This document shows, piece after piece, positions 19,030-27,403 of a stretch of 64,000 bases of DNA. The position numbers and the translations under genes are program-made. The first letter of the stretch is position 1, and each line of letters begins with the position of its first letter. Below the pieces are notes generated by a model. That model worked only from the letters and a program-made list of their open reading frames with translations. It made no database searches and had not been told where the DNA came from. The stretch is from Cobetia marina (GTDB taxonomy: Bacteria > Pseudomonadota > Gammaproteobacteria > Pseudomonadales > Halomonadaceae): contig NZ_CP017114.1 in NCBI RefSeq assembly GCF_001720485.1, positions 1,798,001 through 1,862,000 on the forward strand. Reading direction: 5' to 3'.

Positions 19030-19304
19030 TTTATATTCCTTTTTTATATTGTGATGTTCTCTGTCTGACGTTAGCACGGCTATAATGTGTTTTCACGAAA
19101 ATTTCATTTAATAAATCGAAAGTATGATTAAGGAATGTCTAATTTTAGGTTGGTGTTTACCTCTGCTCTCTAGATGGACACCTGATTCAACTCAAGGTAA
19201 GGCTATAAGACAAGATGCAGCCCCAAAGACCCCCGGCAATGGCGCCCATCGCGCACCTATCTCACACAAGCTTGATCATCATCTCAGTTCACGGTCATGC
19301 TAGA
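19030..19304. other. AT-rich promoter spacer of the acquired gene
   Basis: This 275-base spacer shows no gene. The first part (19078-19160) is AT-rich and likely holds the promoter of the leftward gene, including a TATAAT at 19080-19085 read on the plus strand. From about 19210 the composition returns to that of the chromosome. Confidence 0.4.
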
Positions 19305-19348
19305 AGTAGATGTAAAAAAGGCACAGTCGACGACAGTGCCTTTTTTGT
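19305..19348. repeat. Right copy of 44-bp repeat flanking AT-rich gene (also a terminator hairpin)
   Basis: This is the near-identical partner of 17710-17753. It contains the hairpin AAAAAAGGCAC.GTC/GAC.GTGCCTTTTTT just past the stop of the minus-strand amidase gene, so it probably is the native amidase terminator. The left copy would then be its duplicate on the far side of the insert. Confidence 0.75.
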
Positions 19349-19377
19349 GCTTCGTGTCTCTTCTGACGGTTCCATTT

Positions 19378-20790
19378 CTAGGGCTTGGGATAGACAAGTT
19401 CTGGAAGCATCTCCTCCAGCAACCTGGCGGCATGCATCACCTTCATGTCCTGGAATTTTCCTCCGACAATGTGCAGGCCGACAGGCAGTCCCTGGTCATC
19501 CAGCCCACAGGGGAGGGAGGCAGCGGGTTGTTGAGTGAGGTTGAAGGGGTAGCTGAAGGGGGTCCATTCCATCCAGTCGTGATATTTCCCCTCCGGCGGT
19601 ACGTTGTGGCCGGCAGTGAAAGGTGAGATGGGCAGTGTAGGAGTGATCAGCAGGTCCCATTGCTCGTGGAAGGATTGCATGTGTGCGCAAAGCGCAGTTC
19701 GCTCTCGTCTTGCCGCCAGATATTGCGATAAGGAAATGTTGCTCCCGCGCGCTGCAATGTCCAGCAAGCCCGGGTCCATCTGATCTCGCTGGCTGTCGGT
19801 CATCTTCTCGACCACCTGGGTGGCACCCGCGAACCACAGGGTATTGAACGTCTCCAGCGGGCAGGAGAAGCCCGGATCTATCTCGATGACCTCCGCGCCC
19901 AGTCGGGACAGCTGAGCGACGGCGTTATCCACTCGCTTGCGTATGTCTGGCGCGACTTCCACGTAACCCAGGGTCGGGCTGTAGGCAATCTTCCAGCCTT
20001 GCAACGAGACAGGCGCTCGGGTGTCCATTCTGAGGCTGTCCGGATCGCCAAGCAGACCATCACGGCTATCGGGCTGCGCCATGCTCTCGAGCATCAGGAG
20101 GCTATCGGAGGCCGTTCGCGTCATCGGTCCCAGGTGTGAGAGGGTCGACATGGCACTGGTCGGCCACTGGGGAATCCAGCCAAACGTGGGTTTCAGGCCG
20201 AAGGTGCCGGTAAAGCTGCAGGGAATGCGGATCGAGCCACCTGCATCACTGCCCTGATGAAGCATGCCCAGGTTGAGCGCGGCCGCTGCTCCAGCTCCAC
20301 CCGAGGATCCACCGGAGGTCAGCGCGGTATTCCAGGGATTGCGTGTCACGCCGTGCAGCGGGTTGTCCGTCACTCCCTTCCAGCCGTACTCCGGTGAGGC
20401 TGTCTTGCCGAGAAACACGGCGCCTGCCCTGCGAAGACTCGCAGCCACCGGGGCATCGACATCACTGCCTCCGTCCGGGGATGTGGTGGCGGAGCCGTAC
20501 CGGGTCGGCATGCCGCGCGACAGCGTGAGGTCCTTCAAGGTGGTCGGCACGCCATCCAGTGGCCCGCAGGGTGTGCCCTTCATCCAGCGAGCTTCGGCGT
20601 CTTTCGCCGCCTTCATTGCCCCATCATGGGCGATGTGCACGAAGGCATTGATCTTGGGGTTGAGCGTGTCGATACGTTCCAGGCAGTCCCGGGTCAGCTC
20701 GACGGGGGAGAGCTCGCCTCGTCGAAACAGTGCCAGGGCATCAATCGCTGTCAATTCAGATAATTGCGTGGGAGTAGAGACTGGGTTCAT
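19378..20790 (-). CDS. Amidase signature family hydrolase
   Basis: The 470-residue protein carries the amidase-signature Ser-cisSer-Lys triad: Lys86 in TTLKDL, the GGSSGG loop near residues 161-165, and Ser186 in GSDAGGSIRIP. It hydrolyses carboxamides; the substrate is unknown. The ATG at 20790 follows ACAGGATC; the longer frame upstream is non-coding. It lies downstream of an SSF transporter on the same strand, separated by a terminator, so it is likely transcribed separately. Confidence 0.88.
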   Translation of the reverse strand: MNPVSTPTQLSELTAIDALALFRRGELSPVELTRDCLERIDTLNPKINAFVHIAHDGAMKAAKDAEARWMKGTPCGPLDGVPTTLKDLTLSRGMPTRYGSATTSPDGGSDVDAPVAASLRRAGAVFLGKTASPEYGWKGVTDNPLHGVTRNPWNTALTSGGSSGGAGAAAALNLGMLHQGSDAGGSIRIPCSFTGTFGLKPTFGWIPQWPTSAMSTLSHLGPMTRTASDSLLMLESMAQPDSRDGLLGDPDSLRMDTRAPVSLQGWKIAYSPTLGYVEVAPDIRKRVDNAVAQLSRLGAEVIEIDPGFSCPLETFNTLWFAGATQVVEKMTDSQRDQMDPGLLDIAARGSNISLSQYLAARRERTALCAHMQSFHEQWDLLITPTLPISPFTAGHNVPPEGKYHDWMEWTPFSYPFNLTQQPAASLPCGLDDQGLPVGLHIVGGKFQDMKVMHAARLLEEMLPELVYPKP

Positions 20791-20848
20791 GGCCGATCCT
20801 GTCCATTGGGTAGCAATCAATCGAGCGGCTGAATGTGCTCGGAAACGA

Positions 20849-20875
20849 AAAGGGCCTGCGTGATGCAGGCCCTTT
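20849..20875 (-). terminator. Terminator after the SSF symporter gene
   Basis: AAAGGGCCTGC / GCAGGCCCTTT forms an 11-bp stem with a 5-base loop just beyond the symporter stop. T-residues follow on the minus strand. Confidence 0.85.
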
Positions 20876-20882
20876 GTTCTGG

Positions 20883-22409
20883 TCAGCGGGCTTCGATCAC
20901 CCGAGCTGGACCAGCCTCGGCGTCTTCCAGCTGCTCCGGGTGATACTCGGCGGTGTAATCCCGACGCGCCTGGGCGAAGCGTTCCACCACCTCGGCATCC
21001 TTGCGCTGCAGGGCGAGGCTGAGGATCACGAAGGCTGACGCATTGAGAATCAGGCCCCAGATGCCGGCATGCAGGCCAAGCGGGTTGCTGACACTGGCAC
21101 CGTAGGACAGCCACAGGACGGTCACGATGCCCAGGCTCAGGCCCCAGAAGGCCGCTTGCGGGTGCGCCTTGCGCCAGGTGATGGCGCCCAGTGTCGGCAC
21201 GATCAGCTGAGCGGTACCCGCCAGTGCCGCGATGCCGATGGTGACCAGCAGTCCCGGAACGGTCAGGGCCAGGATGTAGGCCGCGAGAGAGAAGCCCACC
21301 AGGGACAGGCGCCCGATATGGACGATACGTTCCTGATTCGCCTGCGGGTTCACGTAGCGCTTGTAGATATCCATGGTCACCACGGTCGATACCGCATGGA
21401 TCTGGGAGTTGGCCGTGGACATCGCCGCGGCGGCCCCAGCCGCCATGATCAGCGAGGCCAGCAGGTAGGGCGCATAGTTCATCAGCATGACGGGCAGGAT
21501 CTGGTCAGCATTCTCCAGGCCCGGCTCCAGCAGTACCCCGGTATAGCCCGTCAGTACCGAGCCGAAGTAGGCGAAGGCGGCGAGCCCCAGTAGGAAGGGC
21601 ATCAAGCCGAACAGCTTGCCGCTTTTCACCGAATACATGCGCAGCCAGATCTGGGGGCCCATGAAGGCGCCGATGGCCACGATCACGAACAGCGAGAACC
21701 ACATGGAGTAGCCCATGTTGCCATTCGGCCCCGGCAGGGTCAGGTGCGCGGGCGAGTCGCTGGCAAGCTGCGCGAACATGCTGGTCGGGCCACCGGCCTG
21801 GCCGGCGATGTAATAGCCCGCATACATCATGCCGAAGAACAGCAGTGCCCCGTAGATCACGTCGGTCCAGGCGATGGCGCGAATACCGCCGACCCACACA
21901 TAGACGATGATGATGAAGTAGAACAGCAGCGCGGCCAGCCAGAAGGGCACGACGCCACCCGAGGCGACCTCGATCAGGTAGGCACCGCCGGTCAGCTGGA
22001 TCTGCAGATAGGGCACGGTGAAGATCAGCGTGATGACGGCGACGAGGATTCTCAGCGCTTCACTGTTGTAGAAGTCGCCCATCAGGTCTGACGGCGTCAG
22101 GTAGTCGAAGCGCTTGCCGAGATACCAGACACGCTTGCCCACCCAGTAGTACATGAAGCCGAAGAGCAGGTTCCACGCCAGCGCCGTGAGATAGATGGGG
22201 CCACTGGTATAGAAGGTGGCGTTGGAACCGAGGAAGGCAAAGGCGCTCCACCAGGTGGCCGCCACCGTGAAGAACACGGCAATGCTGCCCATGGCCCGCC
22301 CTTGCACGAAGAAATCTTCACTTGTCGTCTGGGACTTTCGCGCGGACACGAGCCCGACGATCAAGGGGATGATCATGAAGGCCGCGATGATCAAGATACT
22401 TCCTGTCAT
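20883..22409 (-). CDS. Sodium:solute symporter family (SSF) transporter
   Basis: The 508-residue protein has about 13 predicted membrane helices and the SSF pattern: an early SEDFFVQGRAMG, then ATWWSAFAFLG and GGIRAIAWTDVIYG (the sodium-symporter signature region), and STANSQIHAVSTVVTMDIYKR near residue 345. It imports an organic solute with Na+, substrate unknown. It is paired with a small DUF3311-type protein immediately upstream, a common arrangement for this SSF subgroup. Confidence 0.88.
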   Translation of the reverse strand: MTGSILIIAAFMIIPLIVGLVSARKSQTTSEDFFVQGRAMGSIAVFFTVAATWWSAFAFLGSNATFYTSGPIYLTALAWNLLFGFMYYWVGKRVWYLGKRFDYLTPSDLMGDFYNSEALRILVAVITLIFTVPYLQIQLTGGAYLIEVASGGVVPFWLAALLFYFIIIVYVWVGGIRAIAWTDVIYGALLFFGMMYAGYYIAGQAGGPTSMFAQLASDSPAHLTLPGPNGNMGYSMWFSLFVIVAIGAFMGPQIWLRMYSVKSGKLFGLMPFLLGLAAFAYFGSVLTGYTGVLLEPGLENADQILPVMLMNYAPYLLASLIMAAGAAAAMSTANSQIHAVSTVVTMDIYKRYVNPQANQERIVHIGRLSLVGFSLAAYILALTVPGLLVTIGIAALAGTAQLIVPTLGAITWRKAHPQAAFWGLSLGIVTVLWLSYGASVSNPLGLHAGIWGLILNASAFVILSLALQRKDAEVVERFAQARRDYTAEYHPEQLEDAEAGPARVIEAR

Positions 22410-22419
22410 GATGAGCTCC

Positions 22420-22659
22420 TCAGCGCTTGCCGCCGGTGGAAGGGGCCTTGGCGCTACCCCAGTTGGTCAGGTAGGCATACAGGAACACGGCGGTCAGGAA
22501 GCCCCACCACATCAGGTTCCAGACGAGGAAGAACGGGATTCCCATCACCATGGGCTCGATCTTGTTGGCCATCAGGATCATCGGGCTCTCGAGCATGAAA
22601 AACCCGAACAGCATGCTGCCGTAGATGGCGACCTTGCGGGTCGTGAAGCGCTTCATCAT
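22420..22659 (-). CDS. DUF3311-type small membrane protein, symporter partner
   Basis: The 79-residue protein has two membrane helices; the GIPFFLVWNLMWWGFLTAVF segment is typical of DUF3311. It ends 10 bases before the symporter start, so the two are one operon. A GGGG site precedes the ATG-ATG start at 22659. Role is presumed accessory to the transporter. Confidence 0.75.
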   Translation of the reverse strand: MMKRFTTRKVAIYGSMLFGFFMLESPMILMANKIEPMVMGIPFFLVWNLMWWGFLTAVFLYAYLTNWGSAKAPSTGGKR

Positions 22660-23004
22660 TGCATTCCCCTTTATTGTGGTTGGTGGGGGGTGTTGTGACC
22701 TGTCGTGGACAACGACAGGGGGCGGAACATGGCAATGCATCAATTATTGTATTTATGCGCATAAATTAACCAATAGGTGACAATCCCCGTACCGTCAAGA
22801 AAGTGGCGGCGATTGCATCGGGTGTTTCAGGAAGTGAAGAAGATCCGCCGGCCTCCCTCAGCGGCTGGCGACAGCAGGAGGGCGCAAGTCTTCCGCTTTT
22901 CGTCTCACCCGCGACGCAGGCCCCCAAAATCTGGATAATGGCGCCCATCGCGTAGCCGCCTCCGGCGTGCTGGCGCCCATACTCTTCAAAGCGGTGCATC
23001 GTTC
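22660..23004. other. Divergent promoter region between symporter operon and ycaO
   Basis: About 345 bases with no gene. The section around 22735-22775 is AT-rich and holds a palindrome (22752-22765), probably in the leftward promoter. The part nearer ycaO is GC-rich with no obvious promoter box. Confidence 0.5.
22752..22765. promoter_or_regulatory. 14-bp palindrome TTTATGCGCATAAA, operator candidate
   Basis: A perfect palindrome about 95 bases upstream of the DUF3311-symporter start, in an otherwise AT-rich promoter. Its symmetry suggests a dimeric repressor or activator site. The regulator is not in the immediate neighbourhood. Confidence 0.45.
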
Positions 23005-25197
23005 ATGGAAATCAAGGTCAACTTTCTCGACAACCTGAGGCTCGAGGCGAAATTCGATGACTTCACGGTCATCACCGATCAGCCCATCCGCTACAAGGGC
23101 GATGGGTCGGCGCCGAGCCCGTTCGACTACTTCCTGGCGTCCTCGGCGCTGTGCGCGGCCTACTTCGTGAAGGTGTACTGCGTGGCGCGCAACATCCCGA
23201 CCGAGAACATCCGTCTGTCGCAGAACAACATCGTTGACCCGGAAAACCGCTACAACCAGATCTTCAAGATCCAGGTGGAGCTGCCGGAAGAGCTGTCCGA
23301 CAAGGATCGCCAGGGCATCCTGCGCTCCATCGAGCGTTGCACGGTGAAGAAGGTCGTCCAGACCGGCCCGGGCTTCGAGATCGAGACGGTCGACAACCTC
23401 GACGAGGACGCCCAGGCCCTGCTGATGGCGGAGCCGCCGGAAGGACAGAGCACCTGGATCGAAGGCAAGGACCTGCCGCTGGAGCAGACCATCGCCAACA
23501 TGACGGGCCTTCTGAATGATCTCGGCATGAAGATCGAGATCGCCTCCTGGCGCAACATCGTGCCCCACGTCTGGTCACTGCACATTCGTGATGCCGCCTC
23601 GCCGATGTGCTTCACCAACGGCAAGGGCTCGACCAAGGAGAGCGCGCTGTGCTCGGCGCTGGGCGAGTTCATCGAGCGTCTGAGCTGCAACTTCTTCTAC
23701 AACGACCAGTTCTTCGGCGAAGCCATCGCTGACAGCGAGTTCGTGCATTACCCGAACGAGAAGTGGTTCCAGCCGGGCCCGAACGACGAGATCCCGGAAG
23801 GCGTGCTGGACGATTACTGCCTGGAGATCTTCAATCCGGACGGCGAGCTGGGTGGCTCCAATCTGATCGATACCAATTCCGGGCGTGCGGACCGTGGCAT
23901 CGTGTCTCTGCCGTTCACCCGTCGCTCGGATGGCGAGACGATCTACTTCCCGTCCAACCTGATCGAGAACCTGTACCTCAGCAACGGCATGAGCGCCGGC
24001 AACACCTTGCCGGAAGCCCAGGTGCAGTGCCTGTCCGAGATCTTCGAGCGTGCCGTGAAGCGCGAGATTCTCGAGCAGGAACTGACCCTGCCGGACGTGC
24101 CGCAGGAGGTGCTGGCCAAGTACCCGGAAATCGTCGAGGGCATCGAGGCACTGGAAGCCCAGGGCTTCCCGATTCTGGTCAAGGACGCCTCGCTGGGCGG
24201 CCAGTTCCCGGTGGCCTGCGTGACCTTGATGAACCCGAAGACCGGCGGTGTCTTCGCCTCCTTCGGCGCGCATCCGAGCTTTGAGGTTGCCATCGAGCGC
24301 AGCCTGACCGAGCTGATGCAGGGCCGCAGCTTCGAGGGTCTCAACGACTTCATGCCGCCGACCTTCAACTCGCTGGCCGTCTCCGAGCCGAACAACTTCG
24401 TCGAGCACTTCATCGACTCATCAGGTCTCGTCTCCTGGCGTTTCTTCAGCTCGAAGACCGACATCGAGTTCGTCGAGTGGGACTTCTCCGGCAGCAATGA
24501 AGAAGAGGTCGCCAACCTGTTCGGTATCCTCGATGAGATCGGCAAGGAATCGTACATGGCGGTGCACGAGGACCTCGGCGCGCCGGTGTGTCGTATCCTG
24601 GTGCCGGGCTATTCCGAGGTCTATCCGGTCGAGGACCTGGTGTGGGACAACACCAACATGGCGCTGGATTACCGCGAGGACATCCTCAATCTGCATCGTC
24701 TCGATGACGATCAGCTGGCGGACCTGGGCGAGCGTCTCGAAGAGAGCCAGCTTGATGAGCACATGGACATCAAGACGCTGATCGGCATCGAGTTCGACGA
24801 GAACACCATCTGGGGCCAGCTGACGATTCTCGAGCTGAAACTGATGATCAATCTCGCGCTGGGTCAGCACGAGGACGCGCTGGATCGTGTCGAGATGTTC
24901 CTGCAGTACAACGACAACACCGTCGTGCGCGGCCTCTATTATCAGGCCATGAAGGCGGTGCTGGAGATCACCCTCGACGATGAGCTGGAGCTTGAGGACT
25001 ACCTCTACAACTTCCGCCGCATGTTCGGTGAAGACACCATCGCTGCCGTGGTCGGCTCCGTGCAGGGTGAGGTGCGCTTCCATGGCCTGGAGCCCACCAA
25101 CATGCAGCTGGAAGGGCTGGATCGCCACCTGCGTCTGATCGAAAGCTACCAGAAGCTGCACGCCCATCGTGCTGCCTTGGCGGCCGAGCAGGCCTGA
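23005..25197 (+). CDS. ycaO: OsmC-YcaO fusion protein
   Basis: The 730-residue protein has an OsmC-like domain at about residues 1-145 (PSPFDYFLASSALCAAYFVKVYC holds the conserved Cys). A YcaO ATP-binding domain follows at about 170-560 (GKGSTKESALCSALGEFIER, and SAGNTLPEAQVQCLSEIFER). A C-terminal helical, TPR-like tail resembles that of E. coli YcaO. YcaO proteins activate amide backbones with ATP; E. coli YcaO is linked to ribosomal S12 methylthiolation. The function of the joined OsmC domain is unknown. It is monocistronic, with a terminator downstream. The ribosome site is weak. Confidence 0.88.
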   Translation: MEIKVNFLDNLRLEAKFDDFTVITDQPIRYKGDGSAPSPFDYFLASSALCAAYFVKVYCVARNIPTENIRLSQNNIVDPENRYNQIFKIQVELPEELSDKDRQGILRSIERCTVKKVVQTGPGFEIETVDNLDEDAQALLMAEPPEGQSTWIEGKDLPLEQTIANMTGLLNDLGMKIEIASWRNIVPHVWSLHIRDAASPMCFTNGKGSTKESALCSALGEFIERLSCNFFYNDQFFGEAIADSEFVHYPNEKWFQPGPNDEIPEGVLDDYCLEIFNPDGELGGSNLIDTNSGRADRGIVSLPFTRRSDGETIYFPSNLIENLYLSNGMSAGNTLPEAQVQCLSEIFERAVKREILEQELTLPDVPQEVLAKYPEIVEGIEALEAQGFPILVKDASLGGQFPVACVTLMNPKTGGVFASFGAHPSFEVAIERSLTELMQGRSFEGLNDFMPPTFNSLAVSEPNNFVEHFIDSSGLVSWRFFSSKTDIEFVEWDFSGSNEEEVANLFGILDEIGKESYMAVHEDLGAPVCRILVPGYSEVYPVEDLVWDNTNMALDYREDILNLHRLDDDQLADLGERLEESQLDEHMDIKTLIGIEFDENTIWGQLTILELKLMINLALGQHEDALDRVEMFLQYNDNTVVRGLYYQAMKAVLEITLDDELELEDYLYNFRRMFGEDTIAAVVGSVQGEVRFHGLEPTNMQLEGLDRHLRLIESYQKLHAHRAALAAEQA

Positions 25198-25213
25198 TGC
25201 TCGCCTGCTGAAT

Positions 25214-25249
25214 CCTGTGGCATGACCTGTGGCATGACCTGTGGCATGA
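25214..25249. repeat. Three tandem 12-bp repeats
   Basis: CCTGTGGCATGA occurs three times head to tail between the ycaO stop and its terminator. No coding frame. It is one of a series of short tandem duplications in this window. Confidence 0.9.
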
Positions 25250-25253
25250 AAAG

Positions 25254-25287
25254 AACGGCCCCTCACTGGATGGTGAGGGGCCGTTTT
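25254..25287 (+). terminator. Terminator after ycaO
   Basis: AACGGCCCCTCAC / GTGAGGGGCCGTT forms a 13-bp stem, followed by TT. It also lies between converging genes ycaO and lysR. Confidence 0.9.
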
Positions 25288-25321
25288 CGTTTCCGGGTGC
25301 TTGCGTACGCGTACCAGTGGC

Positions 25322-26263
25322 TCAGGACAGCACCTTCTGATCCTCTGCCAGACGCTGACAACACGCGATGATCTGCTCCCTGATCCAGCGGTGCGCCGGG
25401 TCCTTCTGATAGCGGCGATGCCAGCTCAGATGGAAGGGGAAGGAGGCGAAGGCCACGGGTGGCGGCACGAGAGTGACGGCGAACTGACGACAGAAATGCT
25501 GGCACAGTCCGGTGGGCAGGCTCGCGATCAACGGCGAGCGTTCCAGCAGAGAGGGCACGGCCATGAAGTAGGTGACGGCCAGCGCCACCTCACGCTTCAG
25601 TCCTTGGCCCTCAAGCTGCTTGAAGATGCCGCTTTTCAGGCGGGCATGCGGTTGAACCAGCACATGGGCGTGGTGCTCGAAATCCGCCTTGGTCATGCGG
25701 CCTTCATGATCCAGACGCTCCAATAGCGGATGCCCGTTGCCCACCAGGCAGTCGATGCCTTCCGTGATCACCTCACGCACCACCAGATTCTCGGGCGGGT
25801 CGACCTGACGCCCGAAGGCGAGATCCGTCGTGCCGCTCATCACGCCAGCCTCGCTCATGTCCTGTGACAGTCTGCGTACCTGCAGCGTGATGCCGGGGGC
25901 CTGCTCACGCAGGATCGTCGCCAGTTGCGGCAGGATCAGCACCTCGAAGTAGTCGTTGGCGGCGATCTCGAAATGACGGCTCTCGGTGGTGTGGTCGAAG
26001 TGTCGCTCGCTGTTGATCAGGCCGTCGAGATCGGTCAGCGCCGCCTCGATGGTCGGGAACAGATGGTCGGCCTTCTCGGTGGGGCGCATGCGCTGGCGAT
26101 CACGAATGAACAGCGGGTCATTGAACAGCTCGCGCAGTTTCGACAGCGCCGCGCTCACCGAGGGCTGACTCAGGTGCAGACGCTCGCCGGCGCGCGTGAC
26201 GTTCTGCTCGAGATACAGCGCATGAAAGGTGCGCAGGAGGTTGAGGTCGTAATTGAGCTTCAT
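25322..26263 (-). CDS. LysR-type transcriptional regulator
   Basis: The 313-residue protein has an N-terminal winged helix-turn-helix (residues about 8-65: LRTFHALYLEQNVTRAGERL, LSQPSVSAALSKLRELF). The effector-binding domain of the NodD/NahR-like LysR branch follows. It is divergent from an SDR gene and near a DJ-1 gene. The same 50-bp operator-like sequence precedes both, so it likely controls them. Confidence 0.9.
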   Translation of the reverse strand: MKLNYDLNLLRTFHALYLEQNVTRAGERLHLSQPSVSAALSKLRELFNDPLFIRDRQRMRPTEKADHLFPTIEAALTDLDGLINSERHFDHTTESRHFEIAANDYFEVLILPQLATILREQAPGITLQVRRLSQDMSEAGVMSGTTDLAFGRQVDPPENLVVREVITEGIDCLVGNGHPLLERLDHEGRMTKADFEHHAHVLVQPHARLKSGIFKQLEGQGLKREVALAVTYFMAVPSLLERSPLIASLPTGLCQHFCRQFAVTLVPPPVAFASFPFHLSWHRRYQKDPAHRWIREQIIACCQRLAEDQKVLS

Positions 26264-26315
26264 GATGACTACCAGAGCAGGCGGAGTGTCGCGGCTGCAC
26301 TCGGACGAGTGAGCA

Positions 26316-26365
26316 CTATTTGTCTGGATGATAGCAGCTATCCGGACTATCGATTATCACGATGG
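26316..26365. promoter_or_regulatory. LysR operator candidate, copy 1
   Basis: This 50-bp sequence matches 27194-27243 at 42 positions. Its core is the perfect inverted repeat GATAGC-A-GCTATC followed by GGACTATCGATTAT. It sits between the divergent lysR and SDR genes. Conserved spacing and dyad symmetry fit a LysR binding site (T-N11-A type). Confidence 0.75.
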
Positions 26366-26432
26366 GAGGCTCAGGCGGTAGGGTGGTCTCAAGGACACGG
26401 CGAGAGATCAATGCGACCCACAGGAGCGATCC

Positions 26433-27137
26433 ATGAGTGATGTGAAGCAGATGCAAGCCGAAGGAGAGAAGATTATTCTGATCACCGGTGCCTCCAGCGG
26501 TATCGGTGAGGCCACCGCACGCACTCTGGTGAAGGCCGGGCACAAGGTCGTCGTGACCGCCCGCCGCAAGGAGCGCCTCGATGCGCTTGTCGAGGAGCTG
26601 GGCAGCGACAAGGTGCTGGCGATCGCCGCGGATGCGACGGACTACGATCAGCTCGCCAAGGTCGTCGAACAGGCCGTCGCCCATCATGGCCATCTGGATG
26701 TGGCGTTCGCCAATGCCGGTACCGGCGTCAGCCAGGCTGGCACCGAGAACGGCGATCCCGAGGAGTGGAAGCGGGTCGTCGACATCAACATCAATGCGCT
26801 GCTGTGGACCGCCCACGCGACCCTGCCGCATCTGAGAGAGCGCAAGGGCCACTTCATCCTCACCAGTTCCGTGGCCGGGCGCGCCAATCATGCGGGCTCC
26901 ATCTACAGCGCCAGCAAGTGGTTCGCCTACGGTTTCGGCCAGAACCTGGCGATGGAAATGGCCGAGTGGCAAGGCCGCTGCACCACCATCACGCCAGGCA
27001 TGGTCAACACCGCCTTCTTCGATGAGCCCAAGCCGGACAAGCTGGACCCGCAGGATGTGGCGGATGCCGTGCTCTACGCCATCAGTGCCTCACCGCGTGC
27101 CAATATCCGCGAAGTGCACCTGGTGCCGACCTGGTGA
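26433..27137 (+). CDS. Short-chain dehydrogenase/reductase (YdfG-like)
   Basis: The 234-residue SDR has the cofactor motif TGASSGIG (residues about 20-27), an NAG motif (FANAGTG, about 93-98), and the catalytic Ser plus YSASK (about residues 150-165). The basic ARRKER after beta-2 suggests NADP(H). It resembles YdfG-type serine/3-hydroxypropionate dehydrogenases, which also reduce aldehydes. The start follows AGGAGCGATCC. Divergent from lysR, with the shared operator between. Confidence 0.88.
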   Translation: MSDVKQMQAEGEKIILITGASSGIGEATARTLVKAGHKVVVTARRKERLDALVEELGSDKVLAIAADATDYDQLAKVVEQAVAHHGHLDVAFANAGTGVSQAGTENGDPEEWKRVVDININALLWTAHATLPHLRERKGHFILTSSVAGRANHAGSIYSASKWFAYGFGQNLAMEMAEWQGRCTTITPGMVNTAFFDEPKPDKLDPQDVADAVLYAISASPRANIREVHLVPTW

Positions 27138-27193
27138 GCCGGTTCGCTCGACAGCGTGCTTCCGCCTTCGCTGAGCACGCTTTCGCAGGACAG

Positions 27194-27243
27194 CTATTTG
27201 TATGAGCGATAGTGGCTATCTGGACTATCGATTATGACGATGG
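27194..27243. promoter_or_regulatory. LysR operator candidate, copy 2
   Basis: A second copy of the 50-bp element, with GATAG-TGG-CTATC as the dyad and the same ACTATCGATTAT extension. It lies between the SDR stop and the DJ-1 gene, about 160 bases before the latter's start. This implies a separate promoter for the DJ-1 gene under the same regulator. Confidence 0.75.
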
Positions 27244-27285
27244 TGACGTGAGCCGTAAGCTTGATTCAACACGTGCCGAGCATCG

Positions 27286-27341
27286 CAGGGCGAGCATCAC
27301 GTGGCGATCGTCACAGGGCGAGCATCACGTGGTGACCATCA
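27286..27341. repeat. Two tandem 28-bp repeats in the DJ-1 leader
   Basis: A unit beginning CAGGGCGAGCATCACGTGG is repeated twice, with four differences. It lies between the copy-2 operator and the DJ-1 start, probably within the transcribed leader. Confidence 0.8.
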
Positions 27342-27403
27342 CCTCGCCGACAAAATTCGTGAAGTGACCGTTGCGGGCTATCCCGCACGTAAAGGAGAGC
27401 ATC

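Noticed and set aside
2149..19348. Three terminators sharing the GGCACTG stem as a mobile repeat family
   Set aside because: The copy at 2149 shares only the stem and a T-run, which terminators can share by chance; only the 17.7/19.3 kb pair has extended flanking identity.
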